This document shows positions 37,507 through 46,455 of a stretch of 64,000 nucleotides of DNA, piece after piece. The notes under the pieces were generated by a model, which worked only from the letters and a program-made list of their open reading frames with translations, searched no databases and had not been told where the DNA came from. This stretch comes from Rhodoferax koreense (GTDB lineage Bacteria; Pseudomonadota; Gammaproteobacteria; Burkholderiales; Burkholderiaceae_C), in the NCBI RefSeq assembly GCF_001955695.1, contig NZ_CP019236.1, forward strand, positions 1,488,001-1,552,000. The letters are read 5' to 3'. Made by a program: the position numbers and the translations under genes. How positions within the stretch are numbered: position 1 is the stretch's first letter; each line of letters begins with the position of its first letter.

Positions 37507-37538
37507 GAAAAAGCCCGCCGATGTTGCCATCGACGGGC
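37507..37538 (-). terminator. Intrinsic terminator after gltA
   Basis: On the minus strand GCCCGTCGATG / CATCGGCGGGC (one G-U pair) forms an 11-bp stem with a 4-base loop, followed by TTTTT. It ends the sdhCDAB-sdhE-gltA operon. Confidence 0.85.
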
Positions 37539-37573
37539 CGTTGTTCGTGTGGCCATGCGGCCGCACGAGGTGC

Positions 37574-38884
37574 TCAGCGCTTGTCGAGCGGCTGAACGTC
37601 GCGGCGAACGGCGCCGGTGAAGAGCTGGCGTGGGCGGCCGATCTTGTATTCCGGGTCACCGATCATTTCGTTGAGCTGCGCGATCCAGCCCACGGTGCGG
37701 GCCAGGGCGAACACGGCGGTGAACAGCGGCACCGGGATGCCGATGGCGCGCTGGACGATGCCGGAGTAGAAGTCGACGTTCGGGTACAGCTTGCGGGAGA
37801 CGAAGTAGTCGTCTTCCAGCGCGATCTTCTCGAGCGCCATCGCCAGCTTGAACAGCGGGTCGTTTTCCAGGCCGAGCTCGGCCAGCACTTCCTTGCAGGT
37901 TTCCTGCATGAGCTTGGCACGCGGGTCGTAGTTCTTGTAGACGCGGTGACCGAAACCCATCAGCTTGACGCCGGAGTTCTTGTCCTTGACCTTCTCCATG
38001 AACTCGCCGACCTTGGCCACGCCGCCCATCTTCTGGATGTCGCCGAGCATGTTCAGCGCGGCTTCGTTGGCGCCGCCGTGGGCCGGGCCCCAGAGGCAGG
38101 CCACGCCGGCGGCGATGGCCGCGAACGGGTTGGTGCCGGAAGACCCGCACAGGCGCACCGTGGAGGTGGAGGCGTTCTGCTCGTGGTCGGCGTGCAGCGT
38201 GAAGATGCGGTCGAGTGCGCGCTCGAGCACCGGGCTGACCTTGTATTCTTCGCACGGCGTGGCGAACATCATGTGCAGGAAGTTGCCGGCGTAGCTCAGC
38301 TCGTTCTTCGGGTACATGTACGGCTGGCCGATGGTGTACTTGTAGGCCATGGCCACCAGCGTCGGCATCTTGGCGATCAGGCGGATCGCGGCGATCTCGC
38401 GGTGCTGTGGATTGTTGATGTCCGTGCTGTCGTGGTAGAAGGCCGACAGGGCGCCGACCAGGCCGGTCATGATGGCCATCGGATGCGCGTCGCGACGGAA
38501 GCCGCGCAGGAAGAACTGCATCTGCTCGTTGACCATGGTGTGGTTGGTCACGAGCTTGGTGAAGTCGTTCTTCTGCTTGCCGTCCGGCAGTTCGCCGTAC
38601 AGCAGCAGGTGGCAGGTTTCCATGAAGTCGCAGTTGGTGGCCAACTGTTCGATGGGGTAGCCGCGGTACAGCAGTTCGCCCTTGTCGCCATCGATGTAGG
38701 TGATGGCGGACTGGCACGAAGCGGTGGACAGGAAACCGGGATCGTAGGTGAACATGCCGGTCTGCGCGTACAGCTTGCGGATGTCGATCACGTCGGGGCC
38801 GATGTTGCCCTGGTAGACCGGCATCTCGACGCTCGGGCTGCCGTTGCTAAACGACAGGGTGGCTTTGTTGTCAGCTAATTTCAT
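37574..38884 (-). CDS. gltA: Citrate synthase
   Basis: Type II (hexameric, Gram-negative) citrate synthase of 436 residues that condenses acetyl-CoA and oxaloacetate. Active-site regions are [25 protein letters not shown] and [14 protein letters not shown], holding the two catalytic His and the Asp. The N-terminal beta domain typical of this type is present. It follows sdhE by 10 bases and is the last gene of the sdh operon. Confidence 0.98.
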   Translation of the reverse strand: MKLADNKATLSFSNGSPSVEMPVYQGNIGPDVIDIRKLYAQTGMFTYDPGFLSTASCQSAITYIDGDKGELLYRGYPIEQLATNCDFMETCHLLLYGELPDGKQKNDFTKLVTNHTMVNEQMQFFLRGFRRDAHPMAIMTGLVGALSAFYHDSTDINNPQHREIAAIRLIAKMPTLVAMAYKYTIGQPYMYPKNELSYAGNFLHMMFATPCEEYKVSPVLERALDRIFTLHADHEQNASTSTVRLCGSSGTNPFAAIAAGVACLWGPAHGGANEAALNMLGDIQKMGGVAKVGEFMEKVKDKNSGVKLMGFGHRVYKNYDPRAKLMQETCKEVLAELGLENDPLFKLAMALEKIALEDDYFVSRKLYPNVDFYSGIVQRAIGIPVPLFTAVFALARTVGWIAQLNEMIGDPEYKIGRPRQLFTGAVRRDVQPLDKR

Positions 38885-38894
38885 GTTCGCCCTT

Positions 38895-39203
38895 TCAGCG
38901 GTTTACTCTCAATAGACTCAACACTTCTCGTACATCTTCCCGGTCCAGATCCTTGCTCACCTCGGCTAGCGTCCTTCTTGCGAGGTGCAGGTCGAGCAGG
39001 TCGTGGTCGCTCAAATCCATTAGATCACCCAGAGCTTGCGCCTGGGTGACAGTGAGTTCGTGCGCATGGCGTTCGAAAAACCGGCCGATGAACAGGTCGT
39101 TTTCGAGCAGGCCCCTTCGGCAGCGCCAGCGCAGCTTGCTCAGCCCCCGTTCGTCGAGTTTTTCGGCGCCGGTGGCGGCCTTGGATTCCGGGCGTTGGCT
39201 CAC
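38895..39203 (-). CDS. sdhE: Succinate dehydrogenase assembly factor SdhE
   Basis: Small helical protein (102 residues) that promotes covalent attachment of FAD to SdhA. The family motif RGxxE is present as R30-G31-L-L-E34, within [18 protein letters not shown]. An N-terminal extension of about 20 residues precedes the domain. Its place between sdhB and gltA supports the assignment. Confidence 0.93.
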   Translation of the reverse strand: MSQRPESKAATGAEKLDERGLSKLRWRCRRGLLENDLFIGRFFERHAHELTVTQAQALGDLMDLSDHDLLDLHLARRTLAEVSKDLDREDVREVLSLLRVNR

Positions 39204-39210
39204 GTGTGCC

Positions 39211-39915
39211 TCAGATGGTGCGCAAAACCATCATCTCCTTGATCTTGCCGATCGCCTTGGTCGGGTTCAGGCCCTTGGGGCAGACGTCGACGCAATTCAT
39301 GATGGTGTGGCAGCGGAACAGGCGGTACGGATCTTCCAGGTTGTCCAGGCGCTCGGCGGTGGCGTCGTCGCGGCTGTCGGCGATGAAGCGGTAGGCCTGC
39401 AGCAGACCGGCCGGGCCGACGAACTTGTCGGGGTTCCACCAGAAGCTCGGGCAGCTCGTGGAGCAGCTCGCGCACAGGATGCATTCGTACAGGCCGTTGA
39501 GCTCCTCGCGCTCCTCGGGGCTTTGCAGCCGCTCGCGCTCGGGGGCCGGCGTGTCGCTGATCAGGTACGGCTTGATCGAGTTGTACTGCTTGAAGAACTG
39601 GGTCATGTCCACGATCAGGTCGCGGATGACCGGCAGGCCGGGCAGCGGCTTCAGCACCACCACGCCGGGCAGCGTGTTCATGTTGGTCAGGCAGGCCAGG
39701 CCGTTCTTGCCATTGATGTTCATCGCGTCGGAGCCGCACACGCCTTCGCGGCAGGAGCGGCGGAACGACAGCGTGGGGTCCTGTTTCTTCAGCTTGACCA
39801 GGGCGTCGAGCAGCATGCGTTCATGGCCGTCGAGTTCGATCTCGATGGTCTGCATGTACGGCTTGGCGTCGGTGTCCGGGTCGTAGCGGTAGATCTGGAA
39901 GGTGCGTTTCGTCAT
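39211..39915 (-). CDS. sdhB: Succinate dehydrogenase iron-sulfur subunit
   Basis: Carries the [2Fe-2S], [4Fe-4S] and [3Fe-4S] clusters that pass electrons from SdhA to ubiquinone. The 234-residue protein has [13 protein letters not shown] for the first cluster, [13 protein letters not shown] for the second and third, and [17 protein letters not shown] near the C terminus. It follows sdhA by 50 bases and precedes sdhE by 7. Confidence 0.98.
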   Translation of the reverse strand: MTKRTFQIYRYDPDTDAKPYMQTIEIELDGHERMLLDALVKLKKQDPTLSFRRSCREGVCGSDAMNINGKNGLACLTNMNTLPGVVVLKPLPGLPVIRDLIVDMTQFFKQYNSIKPYLISDTPAPERERLQSPEEREELNGLYECILCASCSTSCPSFWWNPDKFVGPAGLLQAYRFIADSRDDATAERLDNLEDPYRLFRCHTIMNCVDVCPKGLNPTKAIGKIKEMMVLRTI

Positions 39916-39965
39916 GGTTGTGTTCTCGTGGGCTCAGTGGCTGAGGTTCGCGCAGCGTTGCGCGA

Positions 39966-41774
39966 TCAGAAGGTACGGACCTTCGGCGGCACGCTGTCCA
40001 CCGTGAGCGGCTTGAGGTTGACCGGCTTGTAGGCCAGCCGGTTCCCCTCGCTGTACCACAGCGTGTGCTTCATCCACTCCTTGTCGTTGCGGCCGAGCGG
40101 GAATTCCGCATGGTCGGCCGGGTGTTCGTAGTCGTACACCGTGTGGGCGCCACGGCATTCGCGGCGCGCCGCGGCCGAGACCATCGTGGCCTGCGCCACT
40201 TCGATCAGGTTGTCGACCTCGAGCGCCTCGATGCGCGCGGTGTTGAACACCTTGGACTTGTCCTTCAGCGTGACGCTGGCCACGCGGCTGCGGATCTCGG
40301 CGATCTTCTTCACGCCTTCGTCCATGCTGGCCTGGGTGCGGAACACGCCGGCGTGCAGTTGCATCGCGGCGCGGATGTCGCCGGCGATGTCCTGCGAATA
40401 CGTGCCGTCGGTCGAGCTGTCCAACTGGTTCAGGCGCGCCAGGGTCTTGTCGGCCGCATCCGCCGGCAGAGGCTTGTGCTCCTTGTTGCGGTTGTTGAAT
40501 TCGACGATGTGGCGGCCGGCGGCCTTGCCGAACACCAGCAGGTCGAGCAGCGAGTTCGTGCCCAGGCGGTTCGCGCCGTGCACGCTCACGCAGGCGCACT
40601 CGCCCACGGCGTAGAGGCCGTTGACGACGGCGTTGTCGATACCGTCCTTCTGGGTGATGACCTGGCCGTTGATGTTGGTCGGGATGCCGCCCATCTGGTA
40701 ATGGATCGTGGGCACCACCGGGATCGGCTCCTTGGTGATGTCGACGTTGGCGAAGTTGTGGCCGATCTCCAGCACGCTGGGCAGGCGCTTGGCGATGGTC
40801 TCCACGCCCAGGTGGGTCATGTCCAGGACGATGTAGTCCTTGTTCGGACCGCAGCCGCGGCCTTCCTTGATTTCCTGGTCCATGCAACGCGAGACGAAGT
40901 CGCGCGGTGCCAGATCCTTCAGCGTGGGCGCATAACGCTCCATGAAGCGTTCGCCATCGGCGTTGCGCAGGATCGCGCCTTCGCCGCGGCAGCCTTCGGT
41001 CAGCAGCACGCCGGCGCCGGCGACGCCGGTGGGGTGGAACTGCCAGAACTCCATGTCCTGCAGCGCGATGCCCGAGCGTGCCGCCATGCCCAGGCCGTCG
41101 CCGGTGTTGATGAAGGCGTTGGTCGATGCGCCGAAGATGCGGCCGGCACCACCGGTGGCCAGCAGCACGGTCTTGGCCTGCAGGATGTGCAGGTCGCCGG
41201 TTTCCATCTCGAGAGCGGTCACGCCGACCACGTCGCCGTCGGCGTCGCGGATCAGGTCCAACGCCATCCATTCGACGAAGAAGTTGGTCTTGGCCTTGAC
41301 GTTCTGCTGGTACAGCGTGTGCAGCATGGCGTGGCCGGTGCGGTCTGCCGCGGCGCAGGCGCGCTGCACGGGTTTCTCGCCGTAGTTGGCGGTGTGGCCG
41401 CCGAACGGGCGCTGGTAGATCGTGCCGTCGGGGTTGCGGTCGAACGGCATGCCGAAGTGTTCCAGTTCATAGACCACCTTCGGGGCTTCGCGGCACATGA
41501 ATTCGATCGCGTCCTGGTCGCCGAGCCAGTCGGAGCCCTTGATGGTGTCGTAGAAGTGGTAGTGCCAGTTGTCTTCGGACATGTTGCCCAGCGAGGCGGA
41601 GACGCCGCCTTGCGCGGCCACGGTGTGGCTGCGGGTGGGAAACACTTTGGACAGCGAGGCCACGTTGAGGCCGGCGCGGGACAGTTCGAGGGCGGCGCGC
41701 ATGCCGGAGCCGCCGGCGCCGATGATGACGACGTCGAACTTGCGCTTGGTGATGTTGGCTTTGGTGTAGGACAT
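39966..41774 (-). CDS. sdhA: Succinate dehydrogenase flavoprotein subunit
   Basis: Oxidises succinate to fumarate with covalent FAD. The 602-residue protein starts MSYTKANITKRKFDVVIIGAG with the GxGxxG FAD site. The FAD-linking His is in the TRSHTVAAQGG segment. HPTGVAGAG and the Arg-rich RGEGAILRNADGE are typical of the substrate site. I chose ATG 41774; the frame is open upstream only because it overlaps sdhD. Confidence 0.98.
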   Translation of the reverse strand: MSYTKANITKRKFDVVIIGAGGSGMRAALELSRAGLNVASLSKVFPTRSHTVAAQGGVSASLGNMSEDNWHYHFYDTIKGSDWLGDQDAIEFMCREAPKVVYELEHFGMPFDRNPDGTIYQRPFGGHTANYGEKPVQRACAAADRTGHAMLHTLYQQNVKAKTNFFVEWMALDLIRDADGDVVGVTALEMETGDLHILQAKTVLLATGGAGRIFGASTNAFINTGDGLGMAARSGIALQDMEFWQFHPTGVAGAGVLLTEGCRGEGAILRNADGERFMERYAPTLKDLAPRDFVSRCMDQEIKEGRGCGPNKDYIVLDMTHLGVETIAKRLPSVLEIGHNFANVDITKEPIPVVPTIHYQMGGIPTNINGQVITQKDGIDNAVVNGLYAVGECACVSVHGANRLGTNSLLDLLVFGKAAGRHIVEFNNRNKEHKPLPADAADKTLARLNQLDSSTDGTYSQDIAGDIRAAMQLHAGVFRTQASMDEGVKKIAEIRSRVASVTLKDKSKVFNTARIEALEVDNLIEVAQATMVSAAARRECRGAHTVYDYEHPADHAEFPLGRNDKEWMKHTLWYSEGNRLAYKPVNLKPLTVDSVPPKVRTF

Positions 41775-41782
41775 GGCTACTT

Positions 41783-42151
41783 TCAAACTCTCCAGAGGAC
41801 TTGGATGGCCCAGCCGGCGCAGCCGACCAGCCAGACGATGGTGAAAATCTGGAGCGAAAGCCGGAGCCAGATGATGGACGTCACGTAGTCCATCCAGATG
41901 TCGCGCATGCCCACCCAGACGTGATAGAGCAGGGCCAGGATCACGGAGAAGGTCAGCACCTTCATCCATTGGGCGGCGAAGATGCCGGCCCACAGGTCGT
42001 AGCCGATCGGTCCCTTGGTGAGCAGCAGCTGGGCCAGCACCAGCACGGTGAAGATGGCCATGAGGCCGGCGGTGACACGTTGGGCGAGCCAGTCGCGCAG
42101 ACCGTAGTGCGCGCCGACGACGAGGCGCTTGGAGCCGTAGTTGACAGACAT
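41783..42151 (-). CDS. sdhD: Succinate dehydrogenase membrane anchor SdhD
   Basis: Hydrophobic anchor subunit (122 residues, three membrane helices) that binds heme b and ubiquinone with SdhC. The conserved segment is ALLYHVWVGMRDIWMDYV, whose His is the probable heme ligand. The start ATG 42151 lies 20 bases after sdhC. The sequence begins MSVNYGSKRLVVGAHYGLRDW, as in other betaproteobacterial SdhD proteins. Confidence 0.95.
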   Translation of the reverse strand: MSVNYGSKRLVVGAHYGLRDWLAQRVTAGLMAIFTVLVLAQLLLTKGPIGYDLWAGIFAAQWMKVLTFSVILALLYHVWVGMRDIWMDYVTSIIWLRLSLQIFTIVWLVGCAGWAIQVLWRV

Positions 42152-42171
42152 TTTTGTTTTGCTCCGAGGTT

Positions 42172-42615
42172 TCAGTAAGCGCCGAACAGTTTCAGCATCA
42201 GCACGAAGGTCAGGCCCAGGCTGAGCGCAAGCGTGAAGATGGCCGAGGAGCGGCCGAATTCCTTGCTCACCGCGTGGTTCACGTCCATCCACAGATGGCG
42301 CAGGCCGGCGATGAAGTGGTGCAGGTAGGCCCAGATCAGCGCCAGCGCCACCAGCTTGAAGAACCAGCCGGGCACGAAGCCGGCACCGACGTTGAACACG
42401 GACTTGAATTTGGCGAAAGAGAATTCACTTGAGACAGAGGTGTCGAACATCCAGATGATGAACGGCATCAGCAGAAACATGATGAAGCCGCTGATGCGAT
42501 GCAGGATCGAGACCCAGCCTGCTGGCGGCAGGCGGTAGGAGGGCAGATCCTTGAGGGCATTAATGTTTCTGAATTCGGGCCGCTTGGGCCGTGGTGATGA
42601 GGCGAGCTCTGTCAT
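42172..42615 (-). CDS. sdhC: Succinate dehydrogenase cytochrome b556 subunit SdhC
   Basis: Three-helix anchor subunit (147 residues). The signature SILHRISGFIMFLLMP at about 36-51 carries quinone-site Ser and Arg, and LHHFIAGLRHLWMD holds the heme-ligand His. An N-terminal cytoplasmic extension (RPKRPEFRNINAL) is typical of this group. It is the first gene of sdhCDAB-sdhE-gltA. The 126 bases before it, after the gntR stop, may hold an own promoter that I could not define well. Confidence 0.95.
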   Translation of the reverse strand: MTELASSPRPKRPEFRNINALKDLPSYRLPPAGWVSILHRISGFIMFLLMPFIIWMFDTSVSSEFSFAKFKSVFNVGAGFVPGWFFKLVALALIWAYLHHFIAGLRHLWMDVNHAVSKEFGRSSAIFTLALSLGLTFVLMLKLFGAY

Positions 42616-42741
42616 GGATGCGCTTTCGTGGATGTAACTGCTTTGTAATTCGTCATTGCAAACAACTCAAAATTCTATTGCAATGCAGCATGGTGTGAGA
42701 AAAGTCCGCTTCAAATCCTTCGGCAACGGTCAACTCAGCGC

Positions 42742-43554
42742 TCAGCTGAGCTCGTTGCGGTAGTGGTGCGTGGCCGTGCTGTAGAGCCCGCGGCGCAGCT
42801 CCATCGGCACGTCGTTGTAGGTGTAGGCGATGCGCTCCACGCTGAGCAGCGGCGTCTGCGGGGGAAGCTTCAGCAGGGCGGCCTGTTCCGCGTCGGGCAT
42901 CACCGCGCGGATCTTCTCCTCGGCCCGCACCATGCGGATGCCGAACTCGGCCTCGAACATCGCGTACATCGGCCCGCGGTCGTCGGCCAGGCGCTCGGCC
43001 GTGAGGCCCTTGAACGGGACGCCGGGCAACCACAGATCCTCCAGGATGGTCGGCACGAACACGCCGTTCGAGGAGAACGACAGCACCCGGCGTACCTGCA
43101 GCACGGCATCGCCCGTGCGCAGGCCGAGCAGCCGGGCCACGTCGGCATTGGCGCGCAGGCGCTTGCCGTCGACGATATGGCGCTGTGCCGGGCCTTCCGT
43201 GTCGACGCTGCCGTGGTCGGGCATGAGTTTCAAAAACCTGTAACGCACTTGTTGCTCGGCGTGCGTGGCAACGAACGTGCCCTTGCCCTGGCGCCTTAGC
43301 AGCAGGTTTTCGGCGGCGAGTTCGTCGATGGCCTTGCGCACCGTGCCCTGGCTCACGCGGTAGCGCGCGGCCAGCTCCATCTCGCTCGGGATCGATTCAC
43401 CGGGCTTCCACTCGCCAGCCTGCAGGCTCTGCAGGATCAGGCCCTTGATCTGCTGGTACAGCGGGCTGAATGCCGGCGTGGACAAAGCCGGCGACGGGCT
43501 GCTTTCGGTTGCCACGGAGCTGGCTTCGGCGGAGGTGGAAGGGGTCTGGGCCAT
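42742..43554 (-). CDS. GntR/HutC-family transcriptional regulator
   Basis: Regulator with an N-terminal winged helix (PLYQQIKGLILQSLQ, IPSEMELAARYRVSQGTVRKAIDEL) and a C-terminal UTRA ligand domain. The frame is open to ATG 43623. That ATG lies inside a predicted -10 box (TATGAT) right beside the TCTTATATAAGA palindrome, so it would precede the transcription start. I therefore use ATG 43554 (about 270 residues). It lies upstream of sdhCDAB on the same strand and diverges from mdh, so control of TCA-cycle genes is the natural inference. The ligand is unknown. Confidence 0.9.
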   Translation of the reverse strand: MAQTPSTSAEASSVATESSPSPALSTPAFSPLYQQIKGLILQSLQAGEWKPGESIPSEMELAARYRVSQGTVRKAIDELAAENLLLRRQGKGTFVATHAEQQVRYRFLKLMPDHGSVDTEGPAQRHIVDGKRLRANADVARLLGLRTGDAVLQVRRVLSFSSNGVFVPTILEDLWLPGVPFKGLTAERLADDRGPMYAMFEAEFGIRMVRAEEKIRAVMPDAEQAALLKLPPQTPLLSVERIAYTYNDVPMELRRGLYSTATHHYRNELS

Positions 43555-43623
43555 CGCAGCGTTGGGGGATTCGGATCGATCGTGAGGCTGGTTGAATTGC
43601 GCGCTTGAATCGACCGGAATCAT

Positions 43624-43653
43624 ATCTTATATAAGACATAAGACAAATTGACG
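43624..43653 (-). promoter_or_regulatory. GntR gene promoter and probable operator
   Basis: The perfect 12-bp palindrome TCTTATATAAGA (43625-43636) is followed on the plus strand by CATAAGACAA, giving three TCTTAT half-sites. On the minus strand the palindrome lies between a -35 TTGTCT and a -10 TATGAT spaced 16 bases apart. This fits autoregulation by the GntR protein. Confidence 0.65.
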
Positions 43654-43677
43654 CTACCGGATTTTCGAGAGTAAACT
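43648..43677 (+). promoter_or_regulatory. Predicted mdh promoter
   Basis: TTGACG (43648-43653) and TAAACT (43672-43677) are separated by 18 bases. The GntR palindrome lies just upstream of the -35 box, so the same regulator could act on mdh. Confidence 0.5.
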
Positions 43678-43772
43678 CCAGGGCTGTTCGCGTGGCGCTT
43701 CTTCGCCGCTTCTCACCAGTTGGCGGTGCGGCGCCAAAGCCTTCTTCCTCAACACATCTGGAGCTTTTCCCC

Positions 43773-44759
43773 ATGAGCAAAAAACCCGTTCGCGTGGCCG
43801 TTACCGGCGCCGCAGGTCAAATCGGCTACGCACTGCTGTTTCGCATCGCTTCCGGCGAAATGCTCGGCAAGGACCAGCCCGTCATCCTGCAACTGCTGGA
43901 AGTGCCTGTCGAAGGTCCGCAGAAGGCGCTCAAGGGCGTGATGATGGAGCTCGACGACTGCGCCTTCCCGCTGCTGGTGGGCATGGAAGCCCACAGCGAC
44001 CCGATGACGGCGTTCAAGGACGTGGACTACGCGCTGCTGGTCGGCTCGCGCCCCCGTGGCCCGGGTATGGAACGCGCTGAGCTGTTGGCCGTCAACGGCG
44101 CCATCTTCACCGCGCAAGGCAAGGCGCTGAACGCCGTCGCCAGCCGCAACGTCAAGGTGCTGGTGGTCGGCAACCCCGCCAACACCAACGCCTACATCGC
44201 CATGAAGAGCGCACCCGACCTGCCACGCAAGAACTTCACCGCCATGCTGCGCCTGGACCACAACCGTGCCGCGAGCCAGATCGCCGCCAAGACCGGCAAG
44301 CCGGTGGCCGACATCGAGAAGCTCACCGTCTGGGGCAACCACTCGCCCACGATGTACGCCGACTACCGTTTCGCCACCATCAAGGGCGAGTCCGTCGCCA
44401 AGATGATCAACGACCAGGAATGGAACGCCAACACCTTCCTGCCGACGGTGGGCAAGCGCGGCGCGGCCATCATCGAGGCGCGTGGCCTGTCCTCCGCCGC
44501 ATCGGCCGCCAACGCCGCCATCGACCACATGCGCGACTGGGCGCTGGGCACCAATGGCAAGTGGGTCACCATGGGCATCCCGTCGGACGGCCAGTACGGC
44601 ATTCCGAAGGACGTGATGTTCGGCTTCCCCGTCACCTGTGAAAACGGCGAATACAAGGTCGTCGAAGGCCTCGAGATCGACGCTTTCAGCCAGGAACGCA
44701 TCGACAAGACCCTGAAAGAGCTGACCGACGAACAAGCCGGCGTGGCGCACCTGCTCTAA
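43773..44759 (+). CDS. mdh: Malate dehydrogenase
   Basis: NAD-dependent MDH of 328 residues, cytosolic-like type common in betaproteobacteria. It shows [17 protein letters not shown] at the N terminus, [22 protein letters not shown] and the catalytic His in [15 protein letters not shown] 43773 has a CTGGAG ribosome site 10 bases upstream; the earlier frame is not conserved. It begins the mdh-citE-like operon, divergent from the GntR gene. Confidence 0.98.
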   Translation: MSKKPVRVAVTGAAGQIGYALLFRIASGEMLGKDQPVILQLLEVPVEGPQKALKGVMMELDDCAFPLLVGMEAHSDPMTAFKDVDYALLVGSRPRGPGMERAELLAVNGAIFTAQGKALNAVASRNVKVLVVGNPANTNAYIAMKSAPDLPRKNFTAMLRLDHNRAASQIAAKTGKPVADIEKLTVWGNHSPTMYADYRFATIKGESVAKMINDQEWNANTFLPTVGKRGAAIIEARGLSSAASAANAAIDHMRDWALGTNGKWVTMGIPSDGQYGIPKDVMFGFPVTCENGEYKVVEGLEIDAFSQERIDKTLKELTDEQAGVAHLL

Positions 44760-44767
44760 GCGGTTCG

Positions 44768-45796
44768 ATGCGTCCACATCCACGCCAAGTTCTGCTCGGG
44801 GCCCAGGCTGGCAGCGGTTTTCTGCCGGTCTGCGACCACTACAGCGGCGTGGAGGCGCGCATGCGCAAGAGCCTGCAGCTGCAGGCTGAAATGACCGAGG
44901 AGTTCGGCGCCTGCGTCTTCGACGTGACGCTGGACTGCGAGGACGGCGCGCCCGTCGGCGGCGAGCCCGAGCATGCCGCGCTGGTGGTTGCGCTGGCGCT
45001 GGCCGCGGCCGACAACGCCCGCGTCGGCGTGCGGGTCCATCCTGTCGACCACCCTTCGTTCGAGGCCGACATCGCCACCATCGCGGGCCAGGCGGGCCAT
45101 CGGCTGACGCACATCATGCTGCCCAAGGTCGAGTCGGTGCGCGACGTGATTCAGGCCGAAAAAGCCCTGCAGCGCGCATCCGCCGGGCATCTGCCGCTAC
45201 AAGTTTTGATAGAGTCGCCGGCCGCGGTACACCGCGCCTTCGAGATCGCCGCGCAGCCGCGCGTGCAGTCGCTGAGCTTCGGGCTCATGGATTTCGTCTC
45301 GGCGCACGGCGGCGCGATTCCTTCCGACGCCATGGGTGCCAAGGGGCAGTTCGTGCATCCGCTGGTCGTGCGCGCCAAACTCGAGATCGCCTCGGCCTGC
45401 CACGCCCACGGCAAGGTGCCGTCGCACTGCGTGGTCACCGAATTCAACGATACCGCCGCCATGCAGGCCGCGGCCACGCGCGCGGCGCGCGAATTCGGCT
45501 TCACCCGCATGTGGAGCATCCACCCCAACCAGATCCGGCCCATCCTTGCCGCCTTCGCACCTGCCGAAGCCGAGATCGAAGCCGCTTCAAGCATCATCGC
45601 TGCCGCCGTCGAGGCGAACTGGGCGCCGATCTCTTTCGGAGCCCAATTGCACGACCGCGCCAGCTACCGCTATTTCTGGCAGGTGCTCGAGCGTGCCCAC
45701 CAGACGGGGCGCGCTCTGCCGCCCGAAATGCAGTCCTATTTCCAGGCCGTCCGGCCTGTTTCCTCCCCATCAACCCCAACGACGTCCATCCCATGA
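44768..45796 (+). CDS. HpcH/HpaI aldolase/citrate lyase family protein
   Basis: CitE-like TIM-barrel protein of 342 residues. DVTLDCEDGAP with an acidic pair, IMLPKVES, IESPAAVHRAFEIA and FGLMDFVSAHG mark the family, which cleaves or forms acyl-CoA C-C bonds (malyl-CoA or citramalyl-CoA lyases are relatives). CitD and CitF partners are absent, so it is not a citrate lyase beta subunit in the classic sense. Position between mdh and acnB suggests a malate- or citrate-related substrate. A member of the palindrome family lies inside at 45196-45216. Confidence 0.85.
   Translation: MRPHPRQVLLGAQAGSGFLPVCDHYSGVEARMRKSLQLQAEMTEEFGACVFDVTLDCEDGAPVGGEPEHAALVVALALAAADNARVGVRVHPVDHPSFEADIATIAGQAGHRLTHIMLPKVESVRDVIQAEKALQRASAGHLPLQVLIESPAAVHRAFEIAAQPRVQSLSFGLMDFVSAHGGAIPSDAMGAKGQFVHPLVVRAKLEIASACHAHGKVPSHCVVTEFNDTAAMQAAATRAAREFGFTRMWSIHPNQIRPILAAFAPAEAEIEAASSIIAAAVEANWAPISFGAQLHDRASYRYFWQVLERAHQTGRALPPEMQSYFQAVRPVSSPSTPTTSIP
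45196..45216. repeat. Weak palindrome-family copy in the citE-like gene
   Basis: GCTACAAGTTTTGATAG matches the family arms GCTAY / RATAG with the same 7-base spacing and is AT-rich against its surroundings. Confidence 0.3.
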
Positions 45797-46398
45797 AAGC
45801 CATTTTCCTGACCCTCGCCTTGAGCGCCCTCCTGCCGGGCTTGGCGCTGGCGCAAGCCGATGCACCGGCCAAGAAGACCACCCCTGCCACCAAAGCCGCT
45901 GCGAAGGCCGAGCCAAAAGCCAAGGCCCAGCCGAAGAAGGTCGTGGCCAAGAAGGAGCCTCCTTCGAAGAGCCGCGTCGAACTCAAGAGCGCCGCCAAGA
46001 ACGTCGCTGCCGGCATCGAAGCCGCCGAAGCGGCCCTCACGCCGGCCGAGCTGGCGATCGCCCAGCGCATCGAGGTCGGCACCATGCCCTGCGAACTCGG
46101 CAACTCGGTCACCGTGGTGGCCGATCCCAAGAATCCGGGCTACTTCGACATGACGATGAAGAACCTCAAGTACCGCATGTCCCCCGTGGCCACGACCACC
46201 GGTGCCATCCGGCTCGAGGACCAGAAGGCCGGCGCGGTCTGGCTGCAACTGGCCAACAAATCCATGCTGATGAACCACAAGCTCGGCCAGCGCCTGGCCG
46301 ATGAATGCATGAGCCCGTCCCAGGTCGTCGTGGCCGAGGCGATCCGCAAGAACCCGCCGCCGAGCGTCCTCGACGCCGTGCCGCCGGCCAACAAGTAA
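45793..46398 (+). CDS. Hypothetical secreted protein with Lys/Ala-rich N-terminal region
   Basis: A 201-residue protein of unknown function. A clear signal peptide (MKAIFLTLALSALLPGLALAQA, cleavage near residue 20) is followed by a Lys/Ala/Pro-rich stretch to about residue 65. A compact domain follows with two cysteines (GTMPCELGN and LADECMSP). The start overlaps the stop of the citE-like gene (ATGA), so it belongs to the mdh operon and precedes acnB by 57 bases. Related proteins occur in Burkholderiales at the same place as far as I recall, without an assigned role. Confidence 0.8.
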   Translation: MKAIFLTLALSALLPGLALAQADAPAKKTTPATKAAAKAEPKAKAQPKKVVAKKEPPSKSRVELKSAAKNVAAGIEAAEAALTPAELAIAQRIEVGTMPCELGNSVTVVADPKNPGYFDMTMKNLKYRMSPVATTTGAIRLEDQKAGAVWLQLANKSMLMNHKLGQRLADECMSPSQVVVAEAIRKNPPPSVLDAVPPANK

Positions 46399-46455
46399 TT
46401 CCAGAGTCCCTCCATCCGCCCCGCCCGCCCCACGATTTTTGAACCGGAGAAAACC

